A stretch of DNA of 64,000 nt, taken from positions 1 through 64,000 of the forward strand of contig NZ_JANHNZ010000005.1 in assembly GCF_024543085.1 (NCBI RefSeq), given 5' to 3'. This DNA comes from Granulicatella seriolae (GTDB lineage: Bacteria; Bacillota; Bacilli; Lactobacillales; Aerococcaceae). Made by a program: the position numbers and the translations under genes. The stretch's first letter is position 1. Every line of letters starts with the position of its first letter. The notes beneath the pieces were generated by a model. It was not told where the DNA came from. It did not search any database and was given only the letters and a program-made list of their open reading frames with translations. This document shows, in pieces, positions 7,291 through 15,454 of the stretch.

Positions 7291-8511
7291 TTATTGAAAC
7301 ACATCTGTATCCTCAGCACTAGTAGCTGTTTCTAAATGTGTCACAATTGCAACTTTATTTGTCCTTGATGTCATGCGTTCTTTCAAGGTTTCCCACCAAG
7401 TGGCACCATTTGGAATGCTGTATTTATTGTAATCAGCGAATGGCACGGTTTGGTAAAGGGATTGGTTTTCAAAGCCTAGGATGTGGATGGGCATGAATTT
7501 TGGATTGGTCACGCTGACCTTACCCGCGTCATCTTTGACAAATGTCACCTCGGTAATGCCGCCTTGCTTATTCTCTTCTTCGACTTGTCCGGATAGGAAG
7601 CTGGCTTGGCTGTAGATGGCAAAGGTCTTGTCGCCGTTAATCCAGTCGACCGGTTGCAAAACGTGAGGGTGACCACCCAAAATGAGTGACACACCCGCTT
7701 CGCTAAGCAGGTTAAAGACGTATTCTTGTTCCGCGTTAGGAATTGGATCGTATTCAGGCCCCAGTTGCAAGGTCACTACCACAGCATCCACTTGCGGTTT
7801 GAGCCACTCCACATCTGCTAGCATCTTGTCGGTATCCACCAAGTTGACCACATATTCTTCACCATATGGGATGGGCACGCCGTTAGTTCCATAAGTATAA
7901 GATAAGAATCCCAGTTTAATCCCGTTAGCCTCTAGAATTCGTGGTTGAGCCTTGTCTGCTTGGCTTTCAAAGCTTCCACTGTAAGGCAGCCCTGCCTCTT
8001 TCAAGTTTTCAATCGATGCATAGGCACCATTTACATCCAAATCCAAGGTATGATTGGTGGCGTTGCTGACGATGTCAATACCGATATCCTTCAAGGTTGG
8101 TAGCAAGGATTTTGGCGCGTTGAAACTTGGGTAGCCTGACACTGGGTACTGCGGGTAGGCGGTGATGACCTCTAAGTTGGCAACCGTAATGTCAGCGTGC
8201 TGGGTGTAGGGTTTGATGACTGACAACATGTCTGAAAAGTCGTAACTGCCATCATCTTTCAAGGCCATAGCAGATACCCGGTCATGGATTAACAAATCAC
8301 CTACCGAGCGCAACCGTAATTGGTTAGGCTTAGGAAAAGTCGGCTCCTCAACCGGAGTACTCTCACTAGAAGACGCCACCTCACTACTCGAAACAGCCGT
8401 CTCTCCTTCAGGTCCTTTCCCTGAAAATGGCAGTGTCCACAAACTATAAACCAATAAGACCAGTCCAAGACTGAAAAATGTGATGACTAAAAGGCGCATG
8501 TCCTTACGCAT
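7291..8511 (-). CDS. CapA-family membrane-anchored protein
   Basis: A 406-residue protein of the CapA/PgsA family (metallophosphatase-like fold), implicated in poly-gamma-glutamate or capsule polymer formation. One transmembrane helix (about residues 6-27) is followed by a Ser/Glu-rich linker, so the catalytic-like domain is outside. Family motifs seen are VGDLLIHD, VANLEVI, SNATNHTLD and GGHPHVLQPVDW. The start is ATG 8511, with GGAGGG five bases before it on the minus strand; an upstream in-frame ATG at 8682 would overlap the divergent promoter region and lacks a ribosome site. No pgsB/C partners are nearby, so this is a lone CapA protein whose polymer is unknown. Confidence 0.9.
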   Translation of the reverse strand: MRKDMRLLVITFFSLGLVLLVYSLWTLPFSGKGPEGETAVSSSEVASSSESTPVEEPTFPKPNQLRLRSVGDLLIHDRVSAMALKDDGSYDFSDMLSVIKPYTQHADITVANLEVITAYPQYPVSGYPSFNAPKSLLPTLKDIGIDIVSNATNHTLDLDVNGAYASIENLKEAGLPYSGSFESQADKAQPRILEANGIKLGFLSYTYGTNGVPIPYGEEYVVNLVDTDKMLADVEWLKPQVDAVVVTLQLGPEYDPIPNAEQEYVFNLLSEAGVSLILGGHPHVLQPVDWINGDKTFAIYSQASFLSGQVEEENKQGGITEVTFVKDDAGKVSVTNPKFMPIHILGFENQSLYQTVPFADYNKYSIPNGATWWETLKERMTSRTNKVAIVTHLETATSAEDTDVFQ

Positions 8512-8697
8512 AAAATCCCTCCAAAACAATTTCTCTCCCACAAGCATAGCACGACACGTTGCCAGCTGCAAATGTATCCAACAAAATTCATGGAAAATGA
8601 CCACAATTCCTGCTGCATTAGCCCTAGCATTTCTCAGACTAAAGAATGAACTTTTGCAATTCCATTTACAAAGACGTAGCATACGCCAAAAATCGTG

Positions 8698-8726
8698 TAT
8701 AATAGAAGCAAAGAAGATGGGGAGGG
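8698..8726 (+). promoter_or_regulatory. -10 element and RBS of the GTPase gene
   Basis: TATAAT lies at 8698-8703. GGAGGG at 8721-8726 is 7 bases before the GTG start at 8734. No good -35 is placed at 16-18 bp, so the promoter may be weak or activated. Confidence 0.45.
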
Positions 8727-8733
8727 ATGTAAG

Positions 8734-10059
8734 GTGGCAAAAAGCTCATTTGACATGTCTTTAGTAAAAGAATTAATGCATAAAACCCAAGAAGAAATCA
8801 ATAAAATGCCGCCAGTAAATGTCATGCTGGTTGGGAAAACTGGTGTAGGCAAAAGTACGTTAGTCAATAGTATCTTCAGAGAAAATCTTTCCCAGACTGG
8901 TATTGGCAAACCTGTTACACAGCACTTGGTTAAGATCGCCAAAGATGGTGTGCCGATTAGTCTCTATGATACACGTGGTTTGGAGTTGGAAAAGTCCATC
9001 CAACATCAGGTTAAAAAAGAAGTTTTAGATACCATTAAAAAGAATAAAGGTAAGGAAGACCAGATTCATGTGGTATATTATTGTCTGAATGCCGCCAGCA
9101 ATCGTATTGAAGCTAGTGAGATCGATTTTATCAAGGAACTGGGTAAGGAAGTCCCTGTGATTGTGGTTTTGACCCAGTCTATTGGTACGCCGGCAGAAGA
9201 ATTTCGCAAGTACATCTACCAGCTCAACCTGGGTATCGTTGGCGTGGTCAATATTATGGCGCAGCCCTATCCCATTTACGAGTCGGTGACCATTCCGAGC
9301 TCTGGTTTGGTGGAACTGATTGATTTGACCTTTACCGTTGTCCCAAAAGAAGTTAGCGAAGCTTTAACGAATGTCCAGCAAGTAGACATCGCCCGTAAAG
9401 CTAAGCAAGCACGCAAATGGGCGACACACTACATTGCAACGACGTTTGGCATTGGGTTTTCGCCCATACCATTTTCCGACGCGACCCTATTAGTGCCAAT
9501 GCAAGTGACCATGATGGCCCATATTACGGCAATATTTGGCATGGCGGTGGATAAAAATACGATGACCACGATTGTTAGTGTGGTTGGCGGTACTAGTGGC
9601 GCAACATTTTTGGGGCGCTACATTACGTCAAATCTCCTCAAGCTAATCCCCGGTGTTGGTAGTATTGCAGGTGGGATTATCAGCGGTACGACAGCTTCCA
9701 TCGTGACCACTGCACTGGGCATGAGCTATGTTGAGGTGTTGACTATCCTAGCCAAGAGCCAACAAGAAGGCGGCACAGTGAGTATGGACCAACTAAAAGA
9801 ACTCATGAAAACCAAGATTGAGCAACGACTCAAACAAGGCAAACAAAACCCCGACATCCAACGCATCAGAGCCCAACAAGGCATCACCAAAGAACTACAA
9901 AACGACAGCCCTATCAAAGCTGAAATCATTGAAAATGAAAAACAAAAAACAAACCCCATCAAGATTGGCGTCAGACAAACTAAAAAACTGACACAACAAG
10001 TACAAGGCTGGCTGCAAAAGAGTATGAAGCTAGGGACAAAAGATAAAAAAGCAAAATAG
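8734..10059 (+). CDS. Era-like GTPase with DUF697-like tail
   Basis: A 441-residue protein. The GTPase domain has G1 at 34-41 (GKTGVGKS) and G3 at 79-82 (DTRG). The usual NKxD is replaced by TQS in VVVLTQSIG, as in the YcjX/DUF697-associated dynamin-like or Era-like groups. Residues about 225-350 hold small-residue-rich hydrophobic helices of the DUF697 type (GIGFSPIPFSDATLLVPMQ, then two glycine-rich helices near GVGSIAGGIISG), suggesting membrane contact. The C-terminal 100 residues are basic and Gln-rich. Start is GTG 8734; an upstream ATG at 8695 overlaps the -10 element. The function of this family in Gram-positives is not settled; a membrane-stress role is inference. Confidence 0.8.
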   Translation: MAKSSFDMSLVKELMHKTQEEINKMPPVNVMLVGKTGVGKSTLVNSIFRENLSQTGIGKPVTQHLVKIAKDGVPISLYDTRGLELEKSIQHQVKKEVLDTIKKNKGKEDQIHVVYYCLNAASNRIEASEIDFIKELGKEVPVIVVLTQSIGTPAEEFRKYIYQLNLGIVGVVNIMAQPYPIYESVTIPSSGLVELIDLTFTVVPKEVSEALTNVQQVDIARKAKQARKWATHYIATTFGIGFSPIPFSDATLLVPMQVTMMAHITAIFGMAVDKNTMTTIVSVVGGTSGATFLGRYITSNLLKLIPGVGSIAGGIISGTTASIVTTALGMSYVEVLTILAKSQQEGGTVSMDQLKELMKTKIEQRLKQGKQNPDIQRIRAQQGITKELQNDSPIKAEIIENEKQKTNPIKIGVRQTKKLTQQVQGWLQKSMKLGTKDKKAK

Positions 10060-10077
10060 GTTTGCTTATGAAATAAA

Positions 10078-10325
10078 GGTTGGGTAAACAGCCCATGATA
10101 AAATAAAAAGCTTTCTAAATCATAAAAGAGTTCCCCAGAAATCTATCAGAAATGAGAACAGTGGCACCACCGAAAGCCTTGGTCTTCCGGCTTAGCTGTC
10201 TACGTGGCTGTAATCGGTTGAAGCGCCAAACATTCACTGTACATCAGCTATGTTTTACACCGTTCTATACGGATAGATTTCTGGGGAACTCTTTTGTTTG
10301 GTTACCATTTGGATTTTTGCCCAGT
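10078..10325 (-). repeat. 255-bp structured repeat, copy 2
   Basis: A full copy with the core in reverse orientation. Arms are GAGTTCCCCAGAAATCTATC / GATAGATTTCTGGGGAACTC. The outer ends are worn on the left (GGTTGGGTAAACAGCCC). An open frame here (10152-10409) is made of the repeat and is not a gene. Confidence 0.87.
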
Positions 10326-10449
10326 ACATGCTTAAAACGAAGAACTTTTCTCATTTTTTCATCGAAAGTACCATTTAGAAAAAAGGTGTACTATAATAGA
10401 AGTAGATAAAGAAATCTTGTGGAGCAACCGAAGCTAGGAGGTAGAATCT

Positions 10450-10668
10450 ATGCATTTAGAAGTAAAAAAAGGTCATGTATTCGTTTTGATTATTACGGCT
10501 CTTATCATTTATGCCTGTTATACAGTTAGCGTTCCTTATAACATCCCTTTACTATTTATTGCAAGAAATTTTGTTATCCCTACACTGCTAATCTTAGTAG
10601 GAATCTCCAAAGATACAAGTAGTTTACCGGTCAGGTTAGCGTGGTTTATTCCCGGAATAGTTCTCTAA
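10450..10668 (+). CDS. small membrane protein
   Basis: A 72-residue protein with two predicted membrane helices (about 10-28 and 35-68, the second interrupted by a polar turn near KDTSS). It has no recognisable family. AGGAGG at 10436-10441 stands 8 bases before ATG 10450. TATAAT at 10392-10397 could be its -10. It lies after repeat copy 2 and upstream of another small membrane protein. Confidence 0.6.
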   Translation: MHLEVKKGHVFVLIITALIIYACYTVSVPYNIPLLFIARNFVIPTLLILVGISKDTSSLPVRLAWFIPGIVL

Positions 10669-10753
10669 AGTTATATGACTTTGCATTATATAATAGGCTT
10701 CCACAACCCGTATTGGGGATAAGCCTGAATCCATAAAGCAAGGAGTGGCAAAT

Positions 10754-11050
10754 ATGTCTAAAAAATTCTTCTCTCTCGAAACCTATCAATTCTCTATCAC
10801 GTATAGTCTACTTGCGCTCATAATCGGTCTGTCTTTCTTCAAATTCAGCCCATCCAATCCGTGGTTGCACTATCTGCTATTTGTCATTTTAGTCACCACG
10901 GCAACATTTATCTCGGAGTACATGATCAATTCTAGATTCGCCGATAAGGTCGATCACTACAAGTTTATGAGGATAAAATACATCCTTTTTATAAGCCTAA
11001 TCAGTTACAGCCTACTTGTATTTTTAGCCCTCCAATTCATCTCCTTATAA
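10754..11050 (+). CDS. three-helix membrane protein
   Basis: A 98-residue hydrophobic protein with three predicted helices: YQFSITYSLLALIIGLSF, then WLHYLLFVILVTTATFI, then YILFISLISYSLLVFLALQF. Short basic loops separate them. AAGGAG at 10740-10745 is 8 bases before ATG 10754; a GTG at 10745 overlaps it and is rejected. The family is not recognised. A likely -10 (TATAAT) is at 10689-10694, so it may be transcribed apart from the gene at 10450. Confidence 0.65.
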   Translation: MSKKFFSLETYQFSITYSLLALIIGLSFFKFSPSNPWLHYLLFVILVTTATFISEYMINSRFADKVDHYKFMRIKYILFISLISYSLLVFLALQFISL

Positions 11051-11076
11051 ATCAAACTAAAAAATTCTAGGATTAA

Positions 11077-11128
11077 GGAGCTGGGCAAAAAGTCCTTAAA
11101 GGATAACAGCTATTCCTAAATCACAAAA
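11077..11128 (+). repeat. fragment of the 255-bp repeat (left end only)
   Basis: GGAGCTGGGCAAAAAGTCC and the following ~30 bp (ending AAATCACAAAA) match the left end of the full repeats, especially the copy at 33057. The core and right end are missing. Confidence 0.75.
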
Positions 11129-11184
11129 ATAAATGCAGGTGATTTTTACTTTTCTGCGTTTTCCATAGGAGAGGAGGATTATTG

Positions 11185-11271
11185 GTGGCTATTTTAGAAA
11201 ATGTGAGCACGCCAAATAAGCCTCCCTTTTCCTATTTTTTTGAAGAGGGTTATGTTATATTAGTGTCATAG
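11185..11271 (+). CDS. possible 28-codon small ORF
   Basis: A GTG-started frame of 28 codons (product begins MAILENVSTPNKPPF). GAGGAGG at 11171-11177 sits 7 bases upstream, a stronger ribosome site than chance would often give. It could equally be the end of a lost gene. The rest of 11129-11470 shows no gene. Confidence 0.22.
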   Translation: MAILENVSTPNKPPFSYFFEEGYVILVS

Positions 11272-11475
11272 ATTAGTCCTTAGAGACCGTGTACACATAG
11301 TCGTACTTTGTATTATTCCTTACCATGGAATGCATACACTTCAGTACTTTGAGCATATTGATTTTGTTTCATTTGTAAAGTAATTGTTTAGATTTAGTGT
11401 TAAACAGACAATTGGTGTAAAACAGGTTATAATAAGTGTAATTACAAGGTAATGTCAAAAAGGAGTGGATAATGA

Positions 11476-11748
11476 ATGGAATTAGATTATGAAAAAACAT
11501 ATCAAATCGAGATTATCAATGAATTTTCTGCTAGTGTATATAATAGAGTATTGAATTATGTTTTAAATCATGAATTAGATATGGAAAACTCTCAATTGTT
11601 GGCAGTTAATTTGTTAAATCAATTAAAATTAGCTAAACGTGTTAATTTGTTTGATTATTCATTGGAGGATTTAAAATCTATCGATGATTATTGGCTTTCT
11701 ATGGATAAGTATTCTAAACAGATTTTAGTGAAAAAGGAAGCTGCATAA
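11476..11748 (+). CDS. epsilon antitoxin
   Basis: A 90-residue protein with the length and sequence character of the epsilon antitoxin of plasmid pSM19035: it opens [20 protein letters not shown] and ends in a basic tail. In that system the antitoxin forms a three-helix bundle whose N-terminal helix blocks the ATP/GTP pocket of zeta. It is followed one base later by the zeta gene, so the two are coupled. AGGAG at 11461-11465 precedes ATG 11476 by 10 bases. TATAAT at 11428-11433 is a probable -10. No omega regulator gene is next to it, so control differs from the plasmid operon. Base composition is more A/T-rich than the flanking genes, consistent with transfer. Confidence 0.93.
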   Translation: MELDYEKTYQIEIINEFSASVYNRVLNYVLNHELDMENSQLLAVNLLNQLKLAKRVNLFDYSLEDLKSIDDYWLSMDKYSKQILVKKEAA

Positions 11749-11749
11749 A

Positions 11750-12613
11750 ATGGCTGATATTGTAAATTTTACTGAAAAACAATTTGAAAATCGTGTGACG
11801 GATAACTTAAAAGAACTAGTTCAAGGTAAAAAAGTGGTTGAATCACCAACCGCTTTTTTGTTAGGAGGGCAACCAGGTTCAGGAAAAACAGGTTTGCGAA
11901 ATGTGATTACTGAAGAAACTAAAGGAAATCATATTGTTATTGATAATGATACATTTAAGCAACAACATCCTAATTTTGAAGCATTAGTTGATATGTATGG
12001 AAAAAATGTAGTAGAACAAGTTACTCCATTTTCTAACCAAATGACTGAAGAATTGATTAAACGATTAAGCGATCAAGGCTATAATTTAGTGATTGAGGGT
12101 ACAGGACGGACAGTAGACGTGCCTATACAAACAGCTGAAATGTTGCAAGCAAAAGGATATCAAACAAAATTGTATGTTATGGCGGTGCCTAAGATTCAAT
12201 CCTATCTAGGTACGATTGAACGATATGAAGATATGTTTAGAAGAAATGCTGTAACGGCCAGGGCAACACCAAAACAAGCACATGATATTGTGGTTAAAAA
12301 CTTACCTACCAATTTAGAAGTACTTCATAAAACGGGCTTATTTAGTGATATACGCCTTTATAATCGAAAAGGGGTAAAATTATACTCTAGTTTAGAAACA
12401 TCATCTATCAGTCCAAAGAATACTCTAGAAACTGAATTGAACCGCAAGTTATCAATTCAAGAAATCAAACCAACTTTAGAACGAATCGAAGGTAAAATGA
12501 TTCAAAATCAACACCAAGCAACACCTGAATTTCAAGCGATTCATCAAGAATTAGAAAGTTTGCATCCATCTATACCTCCACTTCCTGAAACTCCTAAATT
12601 TCCAGAGTGTTAG
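11750..12613 (+). CDS. zeta toxin (UDP-GlcNAc kinase)
   Basis: A 287-residue toxin that phosphorylates UDP-N-acetylglucosamine and so blocks peptidoglycan synthesis when free of epsilon. The residues known as essential in the pSM19035 enzyme are at the same positions here: K46 in the P-loop GGQPGSGKT (39-47), D67, E116, R158 and R171. The toxin therefore looks active. ATG 11750 follows the epsilon stop by one base. A strong hairpin terminator follows. The pair acts as an addiction module; here it sits in a chromosomal context, between a small membrane protein and a tetR gene. Confidence 0.94.
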   Translation: MADIVNFTEKQFENRVTDNLKELVQGKKVVESPTAFLLGGQPGSGKTGLRNVITEETKGNHIVIDNDTFKQQHPNFEALVDMYGKNVVEQVTPFSNQMTEELIKRLSDQGYNLVIEGTGRTVDVPIQTAEMLQAKGYQTKLYVMAVPKIQSYLGTIERYEDMFRRNAVTARATPKQAHDIVVKNLPTNLEVLHKTGLFSDIRLYNRKGVKLYSSLETSSISPKNTLETELNRKLSIQEIKPTLERIEGKMIQNQHQATPEFQAIHQELESLHPSIPPLPETPKFPEC

Positions 12614-12724
12614 GAGTTAGTAAGTTTTTTCAAGTTTTTATACTCCAATCACTCCTTTAGTTTAAGGGATAAAATGGTATATATTTACGTTCTGCTCAAA
12701 TATGACTATTATTGTTAACAAATA

Positions 12725-12765
12725 AAAAAACTATTAAGTGGTTAACCTACTTAATAGTTTTTTAT
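12725..12765. terminator. bidirectional terminator between zeta and tetR
   Basis: The perfect stem AAAACTATTAAGT / ACTTAATAGTTTT encloses GGTTAACCT, with A-tract on the left and T-tract on the right. It can stop zeta transcription and, from the other side, tetR. Confidence 0.85.
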
Positions 12766-12823
12766 TCATTTGCTGCAACTAAAACGTGCGGGTTAAAAGC
12801 AAATTGCTTCAGGTATCGACTAA

Positions 12824-13414
12824 TTATCTACTAGCTTCTTCTTTCTCATCGAATATCAATCTCTCATAATCCTCCCGAAACCGCTCAAAATAGTCTTCCG
12901 CTGAAATATTTTTTGACCGTTTCCACTCATAGGCCAGTCCAATAACAAACCAGCTCAAGGTAGCAGACAAAGCCTCCAAACGCTGACGGTCTCCATTCAC
13001 ATACTTCAATTGAATAGAGCGCAAAATCGTTTGTTTAATCTCTTCTCGCAAGACCTGACTAGTGTACAAGGCAAGGTCTTCCACATAATTTTTCCGACAG
13101 ATGGCCGACATGTCCGTATGGAAATCTGTCAAGGTTAGATAGATGTTTTTCATTAAGTCAGGCGAATATACCTCGTTCTCAGTCAAGTTTGCCCGAATAT
13201 GTGCCAACAGGGTCTCCTCGGTCAAAACATCCAAGAGCTGATACTTGTCCATAAAATGATTGTAAAATGTTGCCCGATTAATTTCTGCCTTATTGGTAAT
13301 ATCAGAAATGCGCACAGACTCAAAAGTCTTTTCATGTAGCAAGTCCTTAAAAGAATCCAAAATCAACTTCCGTGTCCGCCTCGTTCGAATATCCACCTCA
13401 GCTGCTATAGCCAT
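12824..13414 (-). CDS. TetR/AcrR-family repressor
   Basis: A 196-residue regulator. The N-terminal HTH (about residues 12-55) has the family pattern RISDITNKAEINRATFYNHF. The C-terminal ligand domain resembles the TetR_C group of Dha-type regulators. Start is ATG 13414, with GGAGGA upstream on the minus strand; GTG 13423 is too close to it. Its promoter reads TTGCTT-17-TATACT on the minus strand, with the inverted repeat ACGACA-TG-TGTCGT (13518-13531) inside the spacer, so it should repress itself. The same site recurs at 15408-15421 before the oxidoreductase gene, its likely target. Confidence 0.88.
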   Translation of the reverse strand: MAIAAEVDIRTRRTRKLILDSFKDLLHEKTFESVRISDITNKAEINRATFYNHFMDKYQLLDVLTEETLLAHIRANLTENEVYSPDLMKNIYLTLTDFHTDMSAICRKNYVEDLALYTSQVLREEIKQTILRSIQLKYVNGDRQRLEALSATLSWFVIGLAYEWKRSKNISAEDYFERFREDYERLIFDEKEEASR

Positions 13415-13511
13415 AAGATTCACTCCTCCACGACAAACCTAGCCATTTGTTGCAATTACAACAGTCGTAGGTTTTTGTCTATTGTATTTTCTAGCTTTTC
13501 CTTTAAAATGA

Positions 13512-13542
13512 GTATATACGACATGTGTCGTAAAAGCAACAC
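13512..13542 (-). promoter_or_regulatory. tetR promoter with TetR operator
   Basis: On the minus strand, -35 TTGCTT and -10 TATACT are 17 bp apart. The inverted repeat ACGACA-TG-TGTCGT (13518-13531 on plus) fills the spacer, the classic arrangement for autorepression. Confidence 0.7.
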
Positions 13543-13632
13543 CGTTTACTCAAGAGTCAAAACAAAAGGCTTGACTTTGACCAATTTTGACTTATAATAG
13601 GTAGTAGATTCAGATTACTTTTGTAAACGGTG
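13540..13632 (+). promoter_or_regulatory. tuf promoter flanked by 10-bp inverted repeat
   Basis: TTGACT (13571-13576), a 16-bp spacer and TATAAT (13593-13598) give a strong promoter. CACCGTTTAC (13540-13549) and GTAAACGGTG (13623-13632) are perfect inverted repeats around it. Their role is unknown. Confidence 0.75.
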
Positions 13633-13666
13633 AATCTGCAAGAAAAAACTATAGGAGGTTTGTAAA

Positions 13667-14854
13667 ATGGCAAAACAACATTATGAAAGAACAAAACCAC
13701 ATGTAAACATCGGTACAATCGGACACGTCGACCACGGAAAAACAACATTAACAGCAGCAATCACTACAGTATTAGGGAAAAAAGGCCTAGCAAACCCTCA
13801 AGATTATAATAGTATTGATGCAGCACCAGAAGAACGTGAACGTGGGATCACTATTAACACTTCCCACGTAGAATACGAAACCGAAAAACGACACTATGCC
13901 CATATTGATGCACCAGGACACGCGGATTACGTTAAAAACATGATTACCGGAGCAGCACAAATGGACGGCGCTATCTTAGTGGTTTCCGCAACAGATGGCC
14001 CAATGCCTCAAACACGTGAGCATATCTTACTATCTCGCCAAGTTGGTGTGAAACATCTAGTCGTCTTCTTAAACAAAACCGATTTGGTAGATGATGACGA
14101 ATTGATCGACTTAGTGGAAATGGAAGTTCGTGAATTATTAACAGAATACAATTTCCCAGGAGATGACATTGCGGTTATTAAAGGCTCTGCTTTGAAGGCT
14201 CTTGAAGGGGATGCAGAAGCAGAACAAGCTATCTTGGACTTAATGGATACCGTGGATGCAGAAATTCCTACACCTGAACGTGACACAGACAAACCGTTCT
14301 TACTACCAGTGGAAGATGTTTTCTCCATTACCGGTCGTGGAACAGTAGCGTCTGGAAGAATCGAGCGCGGTTCTGTCAAAGTAGGTGACGAAGTAGAAAT
14401 TATCGGTATTCGTGATCAAGCTAAAAAAGCTGTTGTAACCGGAATTGAAATGTTCCGCAAAACACTTGACTACGGTGAAGCTGGTGACAACGTTGGTTTG
14501 TTACTAAGAGGTATCACTCGAGACGAGATTGAAAGAGGTCAAGTCTTAGCTAAACCAGGTTCCATCACACCGCACACCAAGTTCAAGGCTGAAATCTATG
14601 TTTTGACTAAGGAAGAAGGCGGACGTCATACACCATTCTTTAACAACTATCGCCCACAATTTTATTTCCATACCACTGATGTGACTGGAAATATTCAATT
14701 ACCAGCCGATGCGGAAATGGTAATGCCGGGAGATAACGTGACGATTGATGTAGAGTTAATCCACCCGATTGCGGTTGAACAAGGAACAACTTTCTCTATC
14801 CGTGAAGGTGGCAGAACAGTTGGGTCTGGTATCGTAACTGAGATTACAAAATAA
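13667..14854 (+). CDS. tuf: elongation factor Tu
   Basis: EF-Tu, 395 residues, the GTPase that delivers aminoacyl-tRNA to the ribosome. G1 is GHVDHGKT (19-26), the switch has RGITIN, G3 is DAPGH, and G4 is NKTD. DAPGH with Ala instead of Cys is common in Lactobacillales. Domains 2 and 3 are complete ([29 protein letters not shown]). AGGAGG is well placed before ATG 13667. The gene has its own strong promoter and terminator and is not next to fusA or rps genes. It therefore may be a second tuf copy, as some enterococci have. It is placed between a TetR gene and the TetR target. Confidence 0.97.
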   Translation: MAKQHYERTKPHVNIGTIGHVDHGKTTLTAAITTVLGKKGLANPQDYNSIDAAPEERERGITINTSHVEYETEKRHYAHIDAPGHADYVKNMITGAAQMDGAILVVSATDGPMPQTREHILLSRQVGVKHLVVFLNKTDLVDDDELIDLVEMEVRELLTEYNFPGDDIAVIKGSALKALEGDAEAEQAILDLMDTVDAEIPTPERDTDKPFLLPVEDVFSITGRGTVASGRIERGSVKVGDEVEIIGIRDQAKKAVVTGIEMFRKTLDYGEAGDNVGLLLRGITRDEIERGQVLAKPGSITPHTKFKAEIYVLTKEEGGRHTPFFNNYRPQFYFHTTDVTGNIQLPADAEMVMPGDNVTIDVELIHPIAVEQGTTFSIREGGRTVGSGIVTEITK

Positions 14855-14864
14855 TAGAAGACAG

Positions 14865-14917
14865 AGCTGGAGATAAGGTTTTTGCTGATGAAAACTTTAT
14901 CTCCAGCTTATTTTTTG
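14865..14917 (+). terminator. tuf terminator
   Basis: The long stem AGCTGGAGATAA / TTATCTCCAGCT, extended by GTTTT/AAAAC, is followed by TTTTTT. It is a strong terminator 10 bp after the tuf stop. Confidence 0.93.
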
Positions 14918-14936
14918 GAAATTAGAATGGTAGTAT

Positions 14937-15193
14937 GGGTTTAGTAAAAAGTCCATAATGACTAATATCTATTTTTTTTAAATCACAAAAGAATTTTGCG
15001 AAAAAGCTTATCAGAAATAACGGTGGCACCGCCGTGAGCCTTGGTCTCACTGGCTTAGCTGTCTACGTGGTTGTAATCGGCTGAAGCCGAAACATCCACT
15101 GTGCGTCAGCTATGCTTTACACCGTTATTTCTGATAAGCTTTTTCGCAAAACTCTTTTGTTTAAATGGCAGCACGGACTTTTTGTCCAGATCC
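14937..15193 (-). repeat. 255-bp structured repeat, copy 3
   Basis: A full copy with the core reversed. The inner arms differ from the common type (TTTTGCGAAAAAGCTTATC / GATAAGCTTTTTCGCAAAA) but still pair perfectly. A piece of another copy (15194-15272: GTGCATCAGCTATGC then GTTCTCGGGAACTCC) follows. The stretch 14918-15360 holds nothing else. Confidence 0.88.
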
Positions 15194-15370
15194 ACCAGCT
15201 ACTGTGCATCAGCTATGCTTTGCACCATTATTTTGGATATAGTTCTCGGGAACTCCTTTTGCTTAAATAGTAAATAACTCATTTTCCAGCCGTTTTTAAA
15301 TACAACACTACAAATTTCGCAACACTTGAGTAGTTTTGTCGCAAATGCGACAGCGGTAATGGATTGTCCA

Positions 15371-15421
15371 TTGTAAAATTGTAGAATACAGTTATAATTA
15401 TAAATGTACAACAGGTGTCGT
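15371..15421 (+). promoter_or_regulatory. oxidoreductase promoter with TetR operator
   Basis: -35 TTGTAA (15371-15376), a 16-bp spacer and -10 TATAAT (15393-15398). The operator ACAACA-GG-TGTCGT (15408-15421) covers the start region. It matches the tetR site in 12 of 14 positions, and both continue AAAAG. Confidence 0.75.
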
Positions 15422-15454
15422 AAAAGACATACGAATTAAAATGGAGTGATCACT

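Noticed and set aside
8480-8764. 94-codon plus-strand frame across the capA-GTPase divergent region
   Set aside because: It has no ribosome site and overlaps both the capA start and the -10 of the GTPase gene.
10152-10409. 85-codon open frame after the GTPase gene
   Set aside because: It lies inside repeat copy 2; similar frames open in other copies (34465-34683 and 28003-28368 on the minus strand). They follow from the repeat and have no ribosome site.
13557-13760. Minus-strand frame over the tuf promoter and start
   Set aside because: It overlaps a strong promoter and the tuf N-terminus, with no ribosome site.
14008-14379. 123-codon minus-strand frame within tuf
   Set aside because: It is antisense to highly conserved EF-Tu sequence; codon bias of tuf opens it.
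13667-14854. Elfamycin-resistant EF-Tu because of DAPGH instead of DCPGH
   Set aside because: Ala at this place is common in EF-Tu of Lactobacillales and actinobacteria and is not by itself a resistance mark.
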